From Terriglobus saanensis SP1PR4 (GTDB taxonomy: Bacteria > Acidobacteriota > Terriglobia > Terriglobales > Acidobacteriaceae), in NCBI RefSeq assembly GCF_000179915.2, contig NC_014963.1, forward strand, positions 620,001-684,000: a stretch of 64,000 bases of DNA. Reading direction: 5' to 3'. Numbering within the stretch: position 1 is the stretch's first letter; every line of letters starts with the position of its first letter. A program made the translations under genes and the position numbers. Shown here one piece after another: positions 51,916-59,266 of the stretch. The notes beneath the pieces are model-generated. The model saw only the letters and a program-made list of their open reading frames with translations, was not told the DNA's origin and did not search any database.

Positions 51916-52073
51916 GTGCCCCCATTCTTTCGCGGCTTTATCGCGAAACCGGGGTCCCCGGCGAACGTCTTTTGTTCGCTGGGGTGGAAAAGGGTGGGGT
52001 TGCGCGGAGCGCACAAGCCAGATTTGCCAGGACAGCAAAAGCAGATCCCTCCGCTTCGCTATGGGATGACAAA
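51916..52073. repeat. Composite intergenic hairpin repeat, long copy 1
   Basis: A 158-base stretch starting GTGCCCCCATTCTTTCGCGG and ending ATGGGATGACAAA, nearly collinear with the copy at 59054-59210. It holds two internal hairpins (TTTCGCG/CGCGAAA and GGCGAAC/GTTCGC with T-rich loops), a GGGTGGGGTTGCGCGGAGCGCACAAGC block, and the AGCAGATCCCTCCGCTTCGCTATGGGA block, which recurs inverted near 23740. It fills most of the 188-base gap between yqeY and the convergent RNase HI gene. Confidence 0.75.
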
Positions 52074-52095
52074 GTAGGAGGTGAACGGGAACCCT

Positions 52096-52740
52096 TTACT
52101 CCCTAATTACCTTAACAAAAACTCCATCCGGCAACTTCTTTTCCCCGAGCAAGTGCACCACCCCATCCTTTACGAACCCCCGCAACATTGCAGGAGGTTC
52201 CGGAGGAGCCGCCGAAGCCACCGGATAAGGCGTAGCCCTCAAAGGCAGAGGGGCAGGAGCGCCGGGCGCAACCGGCCCGCGCTTCATGCCGCGGTCCATC
52301 GCCTCGTTCGCCAGCCGGTCTGCATGCTTGTTCTTATGCCGCAGCGCATGCGCAATCTCAAACTTCTCCAGCTTTCCAATCATCGCGCGCGCTTCGGCGT
52401 GCAGCGGCTTCAGATCGGGCGAGTTCACCTTGTACTTGCCCTGGATCTGCTTCACCATCAGTTCGCTGTCGCTCACCAACTTCAGCTTGCGATGACCGTT
52501 TGCCAGCGTCCACTGCAGCACGCCCAGCAGGCCGCTGTACTCCGCAAAGTTGTTCGTCTTGAAGCCGAGAAACTCGCTTAGTTCGGCAAGCACCGTTCCA
52601 TCTTCGGTGGTTACGACAGCGCCATAACCCGCTGGCCCCGGATTGCCCCGCGCTCCGCCATCACAGTGCGCCAGAACCCAACCATCACTCCCGCGCGTCT
52701 CCCGCGCGGCATCGTTCGCAAACAAATCGTCAGTAGCCAC
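52096..52740 (-). CDS. RNase HI-type protein with linker and DUF104/AbrB-like C-terminal hairpin (GTG start)
   Basis: 214 residues. Residues ~20-152 are an RNase HI domain: the four carboxylates are D27 (HCDGGARGNPG), E67 (NNFAEYSGL), D91 (LVSDSELMV) and D141 (NKHADRLANEAM), so the nuclease should cleave RNA in RNA-DNA hybrids. After a Pro/Ala linker (~155-180) the last ~30 residues (LRGFVKDGVVHLLGEKKLPDG and VFVKVIRE) look like a DUF104/AbrB-type swapped-hairpin, usually seen in antitoxins. The start is GTG 52740; no strong ribosome site is visible. Probably the sole or main RNase HI, with an extra module of unknown purpose. Confidence 0.88.
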   Translation of the reverse strand: MATDDLFANDAARETRGSDGWVLAHCDGGARGNPGPAGYGAVVTTEDGTVLAELSEFLGFKTNNFAEYSGLLGVLQWTLANGHRKLKLVSDSELMVKQIQGKYKVNSPDLKPLHAEARAMIGKLEKFEIAHALRHKNKHADRLANEAMDRGMKRGPVAPGAPAPLPLRATPYPVASAAPPEPPAMLRGFVKDGVVHLLGEKKLPDGVFVKVIRE

Positions 52741-52795
52741 GTAGCCAGTCTACTGAAAGTCCAGGTGGACTTCGGCGACCGAATACACTGAAGGC

Positions 52796-53764
52796 ATGAT
52801 CAAAGTCGGTGTCCAGGCTGCTCTCCCTGATTACCTTCTCCGCTCTCTGCCCGCAGAAGCCGAGGTCGTCCGCATCCCCGAGAAGATCACTTCGCCCATC
52901 GAACTCGATTTCTGGGTGCTTCCCTTCGGCAGCGCCACGGCCAAGGCCATGGCGCCGCATATTCAGGGGTACAAAGTGGCACAGACCATCACCGCCGGAG
53001 TGGATTCCATCCTCCCCTGGTTACCCAAGGGTGTCACCCTCTGCGACGGGCGCGGCATCCACGATGTCTCAGTCTCAGAGTGGGTCGTTGGCGTCGTCCT
53101 CGCCACCTACAAACGCCTCCCGCTCTATCGCGACCTGCAGACCGTGCAGGTCTGGAAGGGGCAGGCGCAGGAGGCGGTTTTCACGGACGATGACGCCGTC
53201 TCCAATGGCCTCTACCGCATCCTCGGCGAAGATCTCCACGGGCGCACCGTCCTCATCGTCGGCTATGGCTCCATCGGGATTGCCATCGAAGAGCGCCTTC
53301 GCCCCTTCGGCGTGAAGTTTCTCCGCCTCGCGCGCACGCCGAAGCAGAGTCCGGAAGTCCGCGCCATCGGCGATCTTCACGAGCTTCTTCCTCAGGCGGA
53401 TGTCATCGTGGTCATCGTTCCGCTCACGGATGAAACCCGAGGATTCATCGGCGAACGTGAGTTTGCTCTCATGAAAGAAGGAGCTCTGCTCGTCAACGCC
53501 GCGCGAGGTCCCGTCGTGCAGACGGACGCACTCGTGAAGGCGCTCACTCACCATCATCTCCGCGCCGCGCTCGACGTCACCGATCCCGAGCCGCTTCCCG
53601 CAGGCCACCTTCTCTGGAGCGTGCCCAACCTACTGCTCACGCCGCACGTGGCCGGATCCACGCCGCAGTTCGTGGAGCGGGCCTTCGCGTTTGTAGGAGA
53701 GCAAGTCAGGCGCGAGGTCAACAATCAGCCACTCGAAAACATAGTCACCGAAGCTGGCTACTAA
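52796..53764 (+). CDS. D-isomer-specific 2-hydroxyacid dehydrogenase
   Basis: 322 residues, NAD(P)-linked oxidoreductase of the formate/glycerate dehydrogenase superfamily. Seen: catalytic-domain start MIKVGVQAALPDYLL, Rossmann loop VLIVGYGSIGIAIEERL near residue 155, Arg in NAARGPVVQTDALVKAL near 235, Glu in DVTDPEPLPAGH near 263 and His in LTPHVAGSTPQFVERA near 285. The coenzyme loop is followed by an Arg-rich stretch (ARTPKQS), which leans towards NADP(H). The substrate is not deducible. Closely spaced divergently from the RNase HI gene (55 bases). Confidence 0.9.
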   Translation: MIKVGVQAALPDYLLRSLPAEAEVVRIPEKITSPIELDFWVLPFGSATAKAMAPHIQGYKVAQTITAGVDSILPWLPKGVTLCDGRGIHDVSVSEWVVGVVLATYKRLPLYRDLQTVQVWKGQAQEAVFTDDDAVSNGLYRILGEDLHGRTVLIVGYGSIGIAIEERLRPFGVKFLRLARTPKQSPEVRAIGDLHELLPQADVIVVIVPLTDETRGFIGEREFALMKEGALLVNAARGPVVQTDALVKALTHHHLRAALDVTDPEPLPAGHLLWSVPNLLLTPHVAGSTPQFVERAFAFVGEQVRREVNNQPLENIVTEAGY

Positions 53765-53779
53765 AGATCAGTACCGTGG

Positions 53780-53809
53780 CCCATACATCGCGCTTTTGCG
53801 ATGTATGGG
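53780..53809. repeat. Perfect 12-bp hairpin, possible repeat-family member
   Basis: CCCATACATCGC (53780-53791) pairs exactly with GCGATGTATGGG (53798-53809) around the loop GCTTTT. It is followed by GGTACACGCGCGAAGCGCATCC, similar to the GCGCGGAGCGCACAA block of the longer repeats. It lies 15 bases after the 2-hydroxyacid dehydrogenase stop and 56 before the convergent SnoaL-like gene. It could also act as a terminator, but no T-run follows. Confidence 0.65.
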
Positions 53810-53864
53810 GGTACACGCGCGAAGCGCATCCTGCCGAGACCTTAACCCAAGAGAGACGAAACAA

Positions 53865-54314
53865 TTAAGAAGCAGAGCTCGGTTTTTTTACATGCTCACT
53901 AATGTTCCCTCTCATATCCATGAGGTAATCACGTTTAGCGAAGCGCCATTTGCCTTCGATCTTCTCCAGGACATCGTGATAGCGCCCGGACGCGATCACT
54001 TGGAGAGGTAGGATGGTGGTCTGTTGCACGACGGTGTAGTACGAGCGCACCGTCGCTTCCGCACCATTCTCTGCAATTTCAATGATTGGATTCGTTATGA
54101 GGTGATGCGTGCGGGGCGTGCCATCTTCGTGCAGCTTGATATGGGTGTTGTATAGCTCCAGAATGGGAGCATCTCCATGTGTCGTGGGAGCGTCCACGCC
54201 CCACTTTACGTCTGCATGTTGGAACAGGGCGGCGACTCCCGCAGCATCTCCGGTGTCAACTCGTTCGGCATAGAGATAAAGCAAATTGGCAATTTCGGTT
54301 GCATCGTTGTTCAT
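53865..54314 (-). CDS. SnoaL-like (NTF2-fold) protein
   Basis: 149 residues with the cone-shaped NTF2/SnoaL fold pattern: IANLLYLYAERVDTGD at the start, LFQHADVKWGV, RTHHLITNPIIEIAENGAEATVRSYYTVVQQT and a final GRYHDVLEKIEGKWRFAKRDYLMDMRGN in pieces. Members act as small polyketide cyclases, dioxygenase beta-like subunits or ketosteroid isomerases; no specific catalytic set is seen. It lies 60 bases after the DUF2264 gene on the same strand but is not obviously part of that operon. Confidence 0.85.
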   Translation of the reverse strand: MNNDATEIANLLYLYAERVDTGDAAGVAALFQHADVKWGVDAPTTHGDAPILELYNTHIKLHEDGTPRTHHLITNPIIEIAENGAEATVRSYYTVVQQTTILPLQVIASGRYHDVLEKIEGKWRFAKRDYLMDMRGNISEHVKKPSSAS

Positions 54315-54374
54315 AAAGGGTTTCTCTCATGTTCTTTCTGAAATATGGTACGCACGAGTATTAGACGCATGATC

Positions 54375-55610
54375 TCAATCCTGAGCATGATCCGCCAACA
54401 CACTCTCCCCGCTCCAAATCCTTTGCGCACTCCACCGCACCCGAGGCCCACTCCAAAACACATCCCCAGCCGCCAATCCCAACGGCAAAAACGCAAACGA
54501 GCAGAGATACAAACTCCCCGTCGAAATATATGTTTCGCCCAGCCCAGGCTGATGTCCCGCCAACCCAATCCTCAACCAGCCAGCCTCATCAAACGTGCCA
54601 CGAGCCCCAAGCGTCCGCTCAATCACCGCGCTCAACGCACATCGCACCTGGTTCGGCGCAATCTCCGTAGGAAGCATTCCGCGTCGCGCCACATCGGCCA
54701 GCAGATGAAAGGCCCCGCATCGATAGGCGATCGACCGCCCCACCGCCGGATAACTTCCATCCACGGAGATCAGTCGCTCCTGCACCGTGGCATAACGCAC
54801 CGCATGTTTCTTCTCTTCAGCAGCGAACTCCGCAAACGCAGGCAGCTCCGCGCCCAGCGTCTCGAAGATCTGCAGCAGATACGGCTGAATCACGAAGCTG
54901 TTGTAGTAGTCCCAGTGCAGGTGCGGCCCGTCGCCAAAGGTGCCATCGCCCAGGTACCAGCCGCGATGCTTGTCCAGCCCAAACTCCACGACTTCGCGCT
55001 TCCACTCGTGGCCCAATGTGAACAGGCAGGCTTCATTCATCGCTGCAAAGAGCAACCAGTTATTCATGCCCGGCTTCACGACGCGCGCTGCGACTAAAGC
55101 TTCCACGAAGTTCGTTCGTGTCGAAGCATCCATCGCGCCCATGAGGTGCTTCGGCGCGCGCAGCAGCGCCAGCGCGAGAAAGGAAGAATCCACCAGCGTC
55201 TGCGCAGTCGCTCCGAACTTCAGATACGTCGGCGAACTCTTCTCGACGCCGCGAGCAATCCCTTCCTTCGAGAGCGCACGAAACCGCACACGCAGCGCAG
55301 CTTCTCCGGCATTACTCTCGTCTTCCAGTTCAAGCCAAGGTGCGATTCCGCAGAGCAAGCGCCCGACGGCCTCCAGATGCGTCCCTGGCCTCTGTGTTTC
55401 GACATGCCCGGGCGCAGCCTCCACAGGCATCGCGCTCTGCAACGTGCCTGCAGCCCAGTGTGTCAGTACCGGCTCTGCCACCCGCTTCAGATGCGTCACC
55501 CACGCGGCGCGTTCGTCTCTTGGGGAAGTCGATTCAGCCGTTGAAATCCGCGAGCCCATGACGGCTCCCAGCATCGATCCACCCACAAGAAACCCGCGAC
55601 GTGTTGTCAT
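54375..55610 (-). CDS. Exported (Tat) DUF2264-family protein
   Basis: 411 residues. The N-terminus TTRRGFLVGGSMLGAVMG has the twin-arginine pattern followed by a hydrophobic stretch, so Tat export is likely. The rest matches DUF2264: LEAVGRLLCGIAPWLELED, LKFGATAQTLVDSSFLALALLRAPKHL in pieces, VKPGMNNWLLFAAMNEA, and HWDYYNSFVIQPYLLQIFE. DUF2264 proteins are (alpha/alpha)-toroid proteins often found near glycan-use genes; a lyase or hydrolase role is inference. Its ATG overlaps the symporter stop by 4 bases, so the three genes 57672-54375 form one unit. Confidence 0.85.
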   Translation of the reverse strand: MTTRRGFLVGGSMLGAVMGSRISTAESTSPRDERAAWVTHLKRVAEPVLTHWAAGTLQSAMPVEAAPGHVETQRPGTHLEAVGRLLCGIAPWLELEDESNAGEAALRVRFRALSKEGIARGVEKSSPTYLKFGATAQTLVDSSFLALALLRAPKHLMGAMDASTRTNFVEALVAARVVKPGMNNWLLFAAMNEACLFTLGHEWKREVVEFGLDKHRGWYLGDGTFGDGPHLHWDYYNSFVIQPYLLQIFETLGAELPAFAEFAAEEKKHAVRYATVQERLISVDGSYPAVGRSIAYRCGAFHLLADVARRGMLPTEIAPNQVRCALSAVIERTLGARGTFDEAGWLRIGLAGHQPGLGETYISTGSLYLCSFAFLPLGLAAGDVFWSGPRVRWSAQRIWSGESVLADHAQD

Positions 55611-57115
55611 CCGAAAGCTACCTCAACATGCGATCCATCCCGCACGCCCATCGCGCGAAAGACGGGCGTTAATCCTATCGCTAACACTAGATTGATTGCC
55701 AGCGCAGGCACCGCCGCATACATTGAATACGTTCCACCAAGGAGGTGCAGTGGATACACGCCGCTCGTCTTCAGTTGCATCGCAGCAGCCATCCACGTTC
55801 CCATGCCCATACCTGCGGCCCATCCGCAAAAGAGCGCCCACGGGTGCAGCTTTCTCACGAAAGCGCCCAGCACCACCGATGGAAACAATTGCGCGATCCA
55901 GATCCCACCCAGTAACTGCATCTCGATCGCGTAGCTCGAAGGCGACTCGATCACAAACGCCAACGCACCGAACTTCACGACAAGCGAAACGATCTTCGCC
56001 ATCTGCGACTCCTGCTTGTCGTTCAGTTTCGTACGCGTCAACTCGCCCCAGATATTTCGCGTGAAGAGATTGGAAGCTGCAATCGACATGATCGCCGCAG
56101 GCACCAACGCGCCGATGGCAATCGCCGAAAGGCAGAACCCAGCAAACCACTCGGGAAACATCTTCAGAAAGAGCAAGGGAATCGCCTGCGACTTGTCCGC
56201 TGTCGTTACGCCCGCCGCAATCGCCACGTACCCCAGCAGAGCCAGCAGACCCAACAGCAGCGAGTAAGCAGGAAGCAGTGCAGCATTCCTGCGGATCGTT
56301 CCCTTGCTCGCGGCAGACAGCATGCCCGTTGCCGTATGCGGATAAAGAATCAACGCAACCGCTGACCCGAGAGCCAGCGTTGTGTAGGGAAGGACCTGTC
56401 CCGGCTTCAACAGGATCGAACCTGCCGGAACATGCGTCGGCAGCGCAGCCTTGGCCACGGCGAAGATGTGTCCAAAGCCACCGAGCTTCAGCGGCAGCAG
56501 GACCACCGCCGCCAGCACCATGATGTAGAGCATCACATCCTTCACGACCGCGATAACCGCAGGCGCTCGCAGACCGCTCGAATACGTATAGGCCGCCAGG
56601 ATCACAAATGCGATGATGATCGGCCACTCGCCGCCCATGCCCATTGCGGCGAGCACCACCTTCATCCCTACAAGCTGCAGGGCGATGTAAGGCATCAGCG
56701 AAAGAATGCCGGTTAACGCAATCGCCAGCGTCAAAGGCCGGAAGCCGAAGCGCCCGCGCACCATATCGGCGAAGGTGATGTATCCGTGCCGCTGACAGAT
56801 CTCCCACAGGCGCGGCAGCACCACCATCATGTACGGGTAGATGAAGATGACGTACGGTACTGCGAAGAATCCCATCGCGCCGCCGCCGTAGAGCGCCGCA
56901 GGCACGGCAATGATGGTGTACGCCGTGTAGAGATCGCCACCGATCAGGAACCACGTAATCAGCGTGCCAAAACTACGCCCCGCCAGACCCCACTCTTCCA
57001 GCGAATGCATGCCGTCTTTCGGTCTGCGCCAGCGCCCCGCCAGAAACCCGGCCAGCGTCACCAGCGCAAACATCACGCAGAACACGGTCAGCGCAACGCC
57101 GTGCGTAAAGACCAT
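55607..57115 (-). CDS. Sodium:solute symporter (SSS family, MctP-like)
   Basis: 502-residue polytopic membrane protein with about 13 hydrophobic helices. Typical SSS segments are seen: LAGRSFGTLITWFLIGGDLYTAYT in pieces near residue 47, GILSLMPYIALQLVG near 135, and a Na+-binding-type helix near 340 (FCLSAIAIGALVPAAIMSIAASNLFTRNI in pieces). The closest type I recognise is MctP monocarboxylate transporters of the SSS family. The substrate here is not certain. It follows the lipoprotein gene by 2 bases and overlaps the DUF2264 gene, suggesting uptake of a product linked to that protein. Confidence 0.9.
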   Translation of the reverse strand: MVFTHGVALTVFCVMFALVTLAGFLAGRWRRPKDGMHSLEEWGLAGRSFGTLITWFLIGGDLYTAYTIIAVPAALYGGGAMGFFAVPYVIFIYPYMMVVLPRLWEICQRHGYITFADMVRGRFGFRPLTLAIALTGILSLMPYIALQLVGMKVVLAAMGMGGEWPIIIAFVILAAYTYSSGLRAPAVIAVVKDVMLYIMVLAAVVLLPLKLGGFGHIFAVAKAALPTHVPAGSILLKPGQVLPYTTLALGSAVALILYPHTATGMLSAASKGTIRRNAALLPAYSLLLGLLALLGYVAIAAGVTTADKSQAIPLLFLKMFPEWFAGFCLSAIAIGALVPAAIMSIAASNLFTRNIWGELTRTKLNDKQESQMAKIVSLVVKFGALAFVIESPSSYAIEMQLLGGIWIAQLFPSVVLGAFVRKLHPWALFCGWAAGMGMGTWMAAAMQLKTSGVYPLHLLGGTYSMYAAVPALAINLVLAIGLTPVFRAMGVRDGSHVEVAFG

Positions 57116-57117
57116 GC

Positions 57118-57672
57118 TTAGCGAATCCCCACAGGGCGATTGTCATTCCACTCATCCGCCACGATGCCGATGTCCGACAGCGTCTGCATGGCGGCTTCGA
57201 TATTGCGGCGAAGCTCGGGCCGTACCGACTTGGGAGCCTCGTGCGCCTCTTCAATCGCCACCACACGCCCATACGGCCACGCGCTATGGGGGATCGAGTT
57301 CAAGGCCTCGGCGAGGTGCATCGGAGCGATATTCAGGACTTCCTTGCGCGCCGCCACGGGGCGCAGCATCGTGCCTTTGCCCAGCGGGGAGGGGTTGGCG
57401 TCCGCCATCAGGACGGTGATCGTAATCATGTTCTGCTGCACGGTGAGAAGGGGATTTTCCCAGTCCTCAATCGTCCGAATGTTCATGTACAGGTTCTTGG
57501 AGGGCGGAGGAATCTGGGCCAGATCCTGCCGCGCTACTTCAAGCAGGTGCGCGCGTTCCAGGTTGGCCTGCGGTGGAATGTCGGTCGACGCGTGGCGGCA
57601 ACCGGTAAGGACAAGGCCCAGAAACATGAGGGAAGAGAGCAAAAATGGACGTGGGTTCACGCAATCCAGCAT
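57118..57672 (-). CDS. Lipoprotein of unknown function
   Basis: 184 residues. The hydrophobic N-terminus ends in LVLTGC, a lipobox, with Cys at residue 25. The mature part has no family I recognise: RAHLLEVARQDLAQIPPPSKNLYMNI, repeated hydrophobic beta stretches (NMITITVLMADANPSP) and a helical end (ELRRNIEAAMQTLSDIGIVADEWNDNR). Its stop is 2 bases before the symporter start, so it is the first gene of the lipoprotein-symporter-DUF2264 operon. It diverges from the RibH fusion gene across 45 bases. Confidence 0.85.
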   Translation of the reverse strand: MLDCVNPRPFLLSSLMFLGLVLTGCRHASTDIPPQANLERAHLLEVARQDLAQIPPPSKNLYMNIRTIEDWENPLLTVQQNMITITVLMADANPSPLGKGTMLRPVAARKEVLNIAPMHLAEALNSIPHSAWPYGRVVAIEEAHEAPKSVRPELRRNIEAAMQTLSDIGIVADEWNDNRPVGIR

Positions 57673-57717
57673 ACAAGGTCACGGGTACCCAGGGCTCCCG
57701 GACGGTACAATCGATTC

Positions 57718-58590
57718 ATGATTAAGGGCGTCACACGCGTAGCTGCGGTCCAAACCGAGGAGTCTTTCAACCGGCTCACCACCCTCTTCTCAGCGCTCGG
57801 CTTCGAACCCGGCAAGGGCTGGGATGAGACAGCCTCCGGCAACGGGCCCGGCAAGGGCGCAGCCTTCCTCGCCCCCCTCGGCAACATCGAGTTCGTCACC
57901 GGCCGCCTTCCCGCCGTTCCAGAACTGCTTGTCGAAGTCACCGCGCTCGACAACGTCCACGCCATCGTCTCCAAGTGGGCTACAGCGGAAACCGTGTCTG
58001 TTACTACGGAAACTCACTGGAAATCCCGCATGTTCACCGTGGAACTCGGTGGTCTTCACCTGGGCTTCTGGGAGAATACCGACCCCTTCAAGGGCCAGCA
58101 CAGCGCCATCGAAGGCGACCTCTCCGCAGAAGGCATGCGCTTCGGTATCGTCACCGCCCGCTGGAACGCTGTCATCACCGACCGTCTTCTGCAGGGTTCC
58201 CTCGACGGGCTTCTCCGTTCCGGTGCAAAAAAGGCTGACATCGAGATCGTCCGCGTCCCCGGTGCATGGGAAGTCGCTTCCGCCGCACGCACGTTGGCCG
58301 ATACAAAACGTTTTGACGCCATCATCACCCTTGGCTGCCTTATTCGCGGAGAAACCGCGCACTACGAAGCCATCTATAACGAAGTAGCCCGTGGCATCGG
58401 CCAGTCTCAGCAGGAGACGGGCATCCCCCATGCCTTCGGCGTCCTCACCTGCGAGACCCTCGAACAGGCGCTCAACCGTGCTGGAGTCAAAGCTGGCAAC
58501 AAGGGCTTTGAAGCAGCCATCGCAGCCATCGAGATGGTCTCCATCCAACAGAAATTGAAAGCCGGTTCGCGCTCCGGGATAGGAAAGTAA
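57718..58590 (+). CDS. ribH: VOC-like domain fused to lumazine synthase
   Basis: 290 residues with two parts in one open frame. Residues ~1-130 have the beta-alpha-beta pattern of a glyoxalase/VOC module (VTRVAAVQTEESFNRLTTLF, then ... GGLHLGFWENTDPF). Residues ~140-290 are 6,7-dimethyl-8-ribityllumazine synthase, the penultimate riboflavin enzyme: MRFGIVTARWNAVITDRLL, VRVPGAWEVASAARTL, TLGCLIRGETAHYEAIYN with the catalytic His, and NRAGVKAGNKGFEAAIAAIEM with the phosphate-binding Arg. RibH is usually ~155 residues. An internal ATG at 58135 begins exactly the RibH part, but its GAAGG is only 1-2 bases away. nusB follows after 1 base. Confidence 0.92.
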   Translation: MIKGVTRVAAVQTEESFNRLTTLFSALGFEPGKGWDETASGNGPGKGAAFLAPLGNIEFVTGRLPAVPELLVEVTALDNVHAIVSKWATAETVSVTTETHWKSRMFTVELGGLHLGFWENTDPFKGQHSAIEGDLSAEGMRFGIVTARWNAVITDRLLQGSLDGLLRSGAKKADIEIVRVPGAWEVASAARTLADTKRFDAIITLGCLIRGETAHYEAIYNEVARGIGQSQQETGIPHAFGVLTCETLEQALNRAGVKAGNKGFEAAIAAIEMVSIQQKLKAGSRSGIGK

Positions 58591-58591
58591 A

Positions 58592-59032
58592 TTGGGAACA
58601 CGTAGAAAATCGCGCGAACTAGCTATGCAGATGCTCTTTCAGGCCGACCTCGGCAAACAATCCTCGGAAGACGTGCAGAAATCCTTCTGGAACGCCCGCG
58701 AAGATGAAGCCGGAAAAGCCACCATCGACGCCGACACGCAGGGCTTCGCTGAGGACCTCTTTCGCGTTGCCATGGTCAAGCAGGAAGAGATCGACACCCT
58801 TCTCGAAGAGCATGCGCAGAACTGGCGCGTGGCCCGCATGGCCGCCGTCGACCGCAACCTTCTCCGCATGGCCGTCGCCGAAATGATCGGCTACCCCTCT
58901 ACGCCGCACCCGATCATCATCAACGAAGCCCTCGAAATCGGCCGCCGCTATGCAGCGCCCGAAAGCGTCAATTTTCTCAACGGCGTCCTCGACGCTGTAG
59001 CGCGTGCCCTGATGGCGAAGCGCCTGGCTTAG
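58592..59032 (+). CDS. nusB: Transcription antitermination factor NusB (TTG start)
   Basis: 146-residue NusB, which with NusE binds boxA and prevents early termination of rRNA transcription. The sequence RRKSRELAMQMLFQAD, near the N-terminus, and the C-terminal half with VARMAAVDRNLLRMAVAEMI, PIIINEALEIGRRYA and SVNFLNGVLDAVAR are characteristic. The start is TTG 58592, 1 base after the RibH stop, with AGGAAAG 2-8 bases upstream inside ribH; no in-frame ATG gives the conserved N-terminus. The ribH-nusB order is common. Confidence 0.94.
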   Translation: MGTRRKSRELAMQMLFQADLGKQSSEDVQKSFWNAREDEAGKATIDADTQGFAEDLFRVAMVKQEEIDTLLEEHAQNWRVARMAAVDRNLLRMAVAEMIGYPSTPHPIIINEALEIGRRYAAPESVNFLNGVLDAVARALMAKRLA

Positions 59033-59053
59033 AATTAAAGTAAAGAGCGGTAT

Positions 59054-59210
59054 GTGCCCCCATTCTTTCGCGGTTTTTGCGAAACCGGGGTTCCCGGCGA
59101 ACGTTTTTTGTTCGCTGGGGTGGGATAGGGTGGGGTCGCGCGGAGCGCACAAACCGGATTTATCGGGACGGGCAACAGCAGATTCCTCCGCTTCGCTACG
59201 GAATGACAAA
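59054..59210. repeat. Composite intergenic hairpin repeat, long copy 2
   Basis: A 157-base stretch starting GTGCCCCCATTCTTTCGCGG and ending GAATGACAAA, collinear with the copy at 51916-52073 with scattered substitutions and small indels. It holds the same hairpins (TTTCGCG/TGCGAAA and GGCGAACG/TTCGCTGG with T-rich loops) and the GGGTGGGGTCGCGCGGAGCGCACAAAC block. It occupies most of the 234-base gap between nusB and fbp, which holds nothing else I can see apart from the fbp leader. Confidence 0.75.
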
Positions 59211-59266
59211 CAAGTGCGCGAGCGCGTCATTCGAGCTAAGCTCGACCACTGCCTTATCATTACCCC

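Noticed and set aside
53796-54011. Plus-strand short frame across the SnoaL-like gene
   Set aside because: Antisense to a convincing NTF2-fold gene and without protein-like composition.
54311-54568. Short minus-strand frame rich in Gly/Arg/Cys overlapping the end of the DUF2264 gene
   Set aside because: Out of frame with the DUF2264 protein, no ribosome site, and it lies almost wholly within the coding part.
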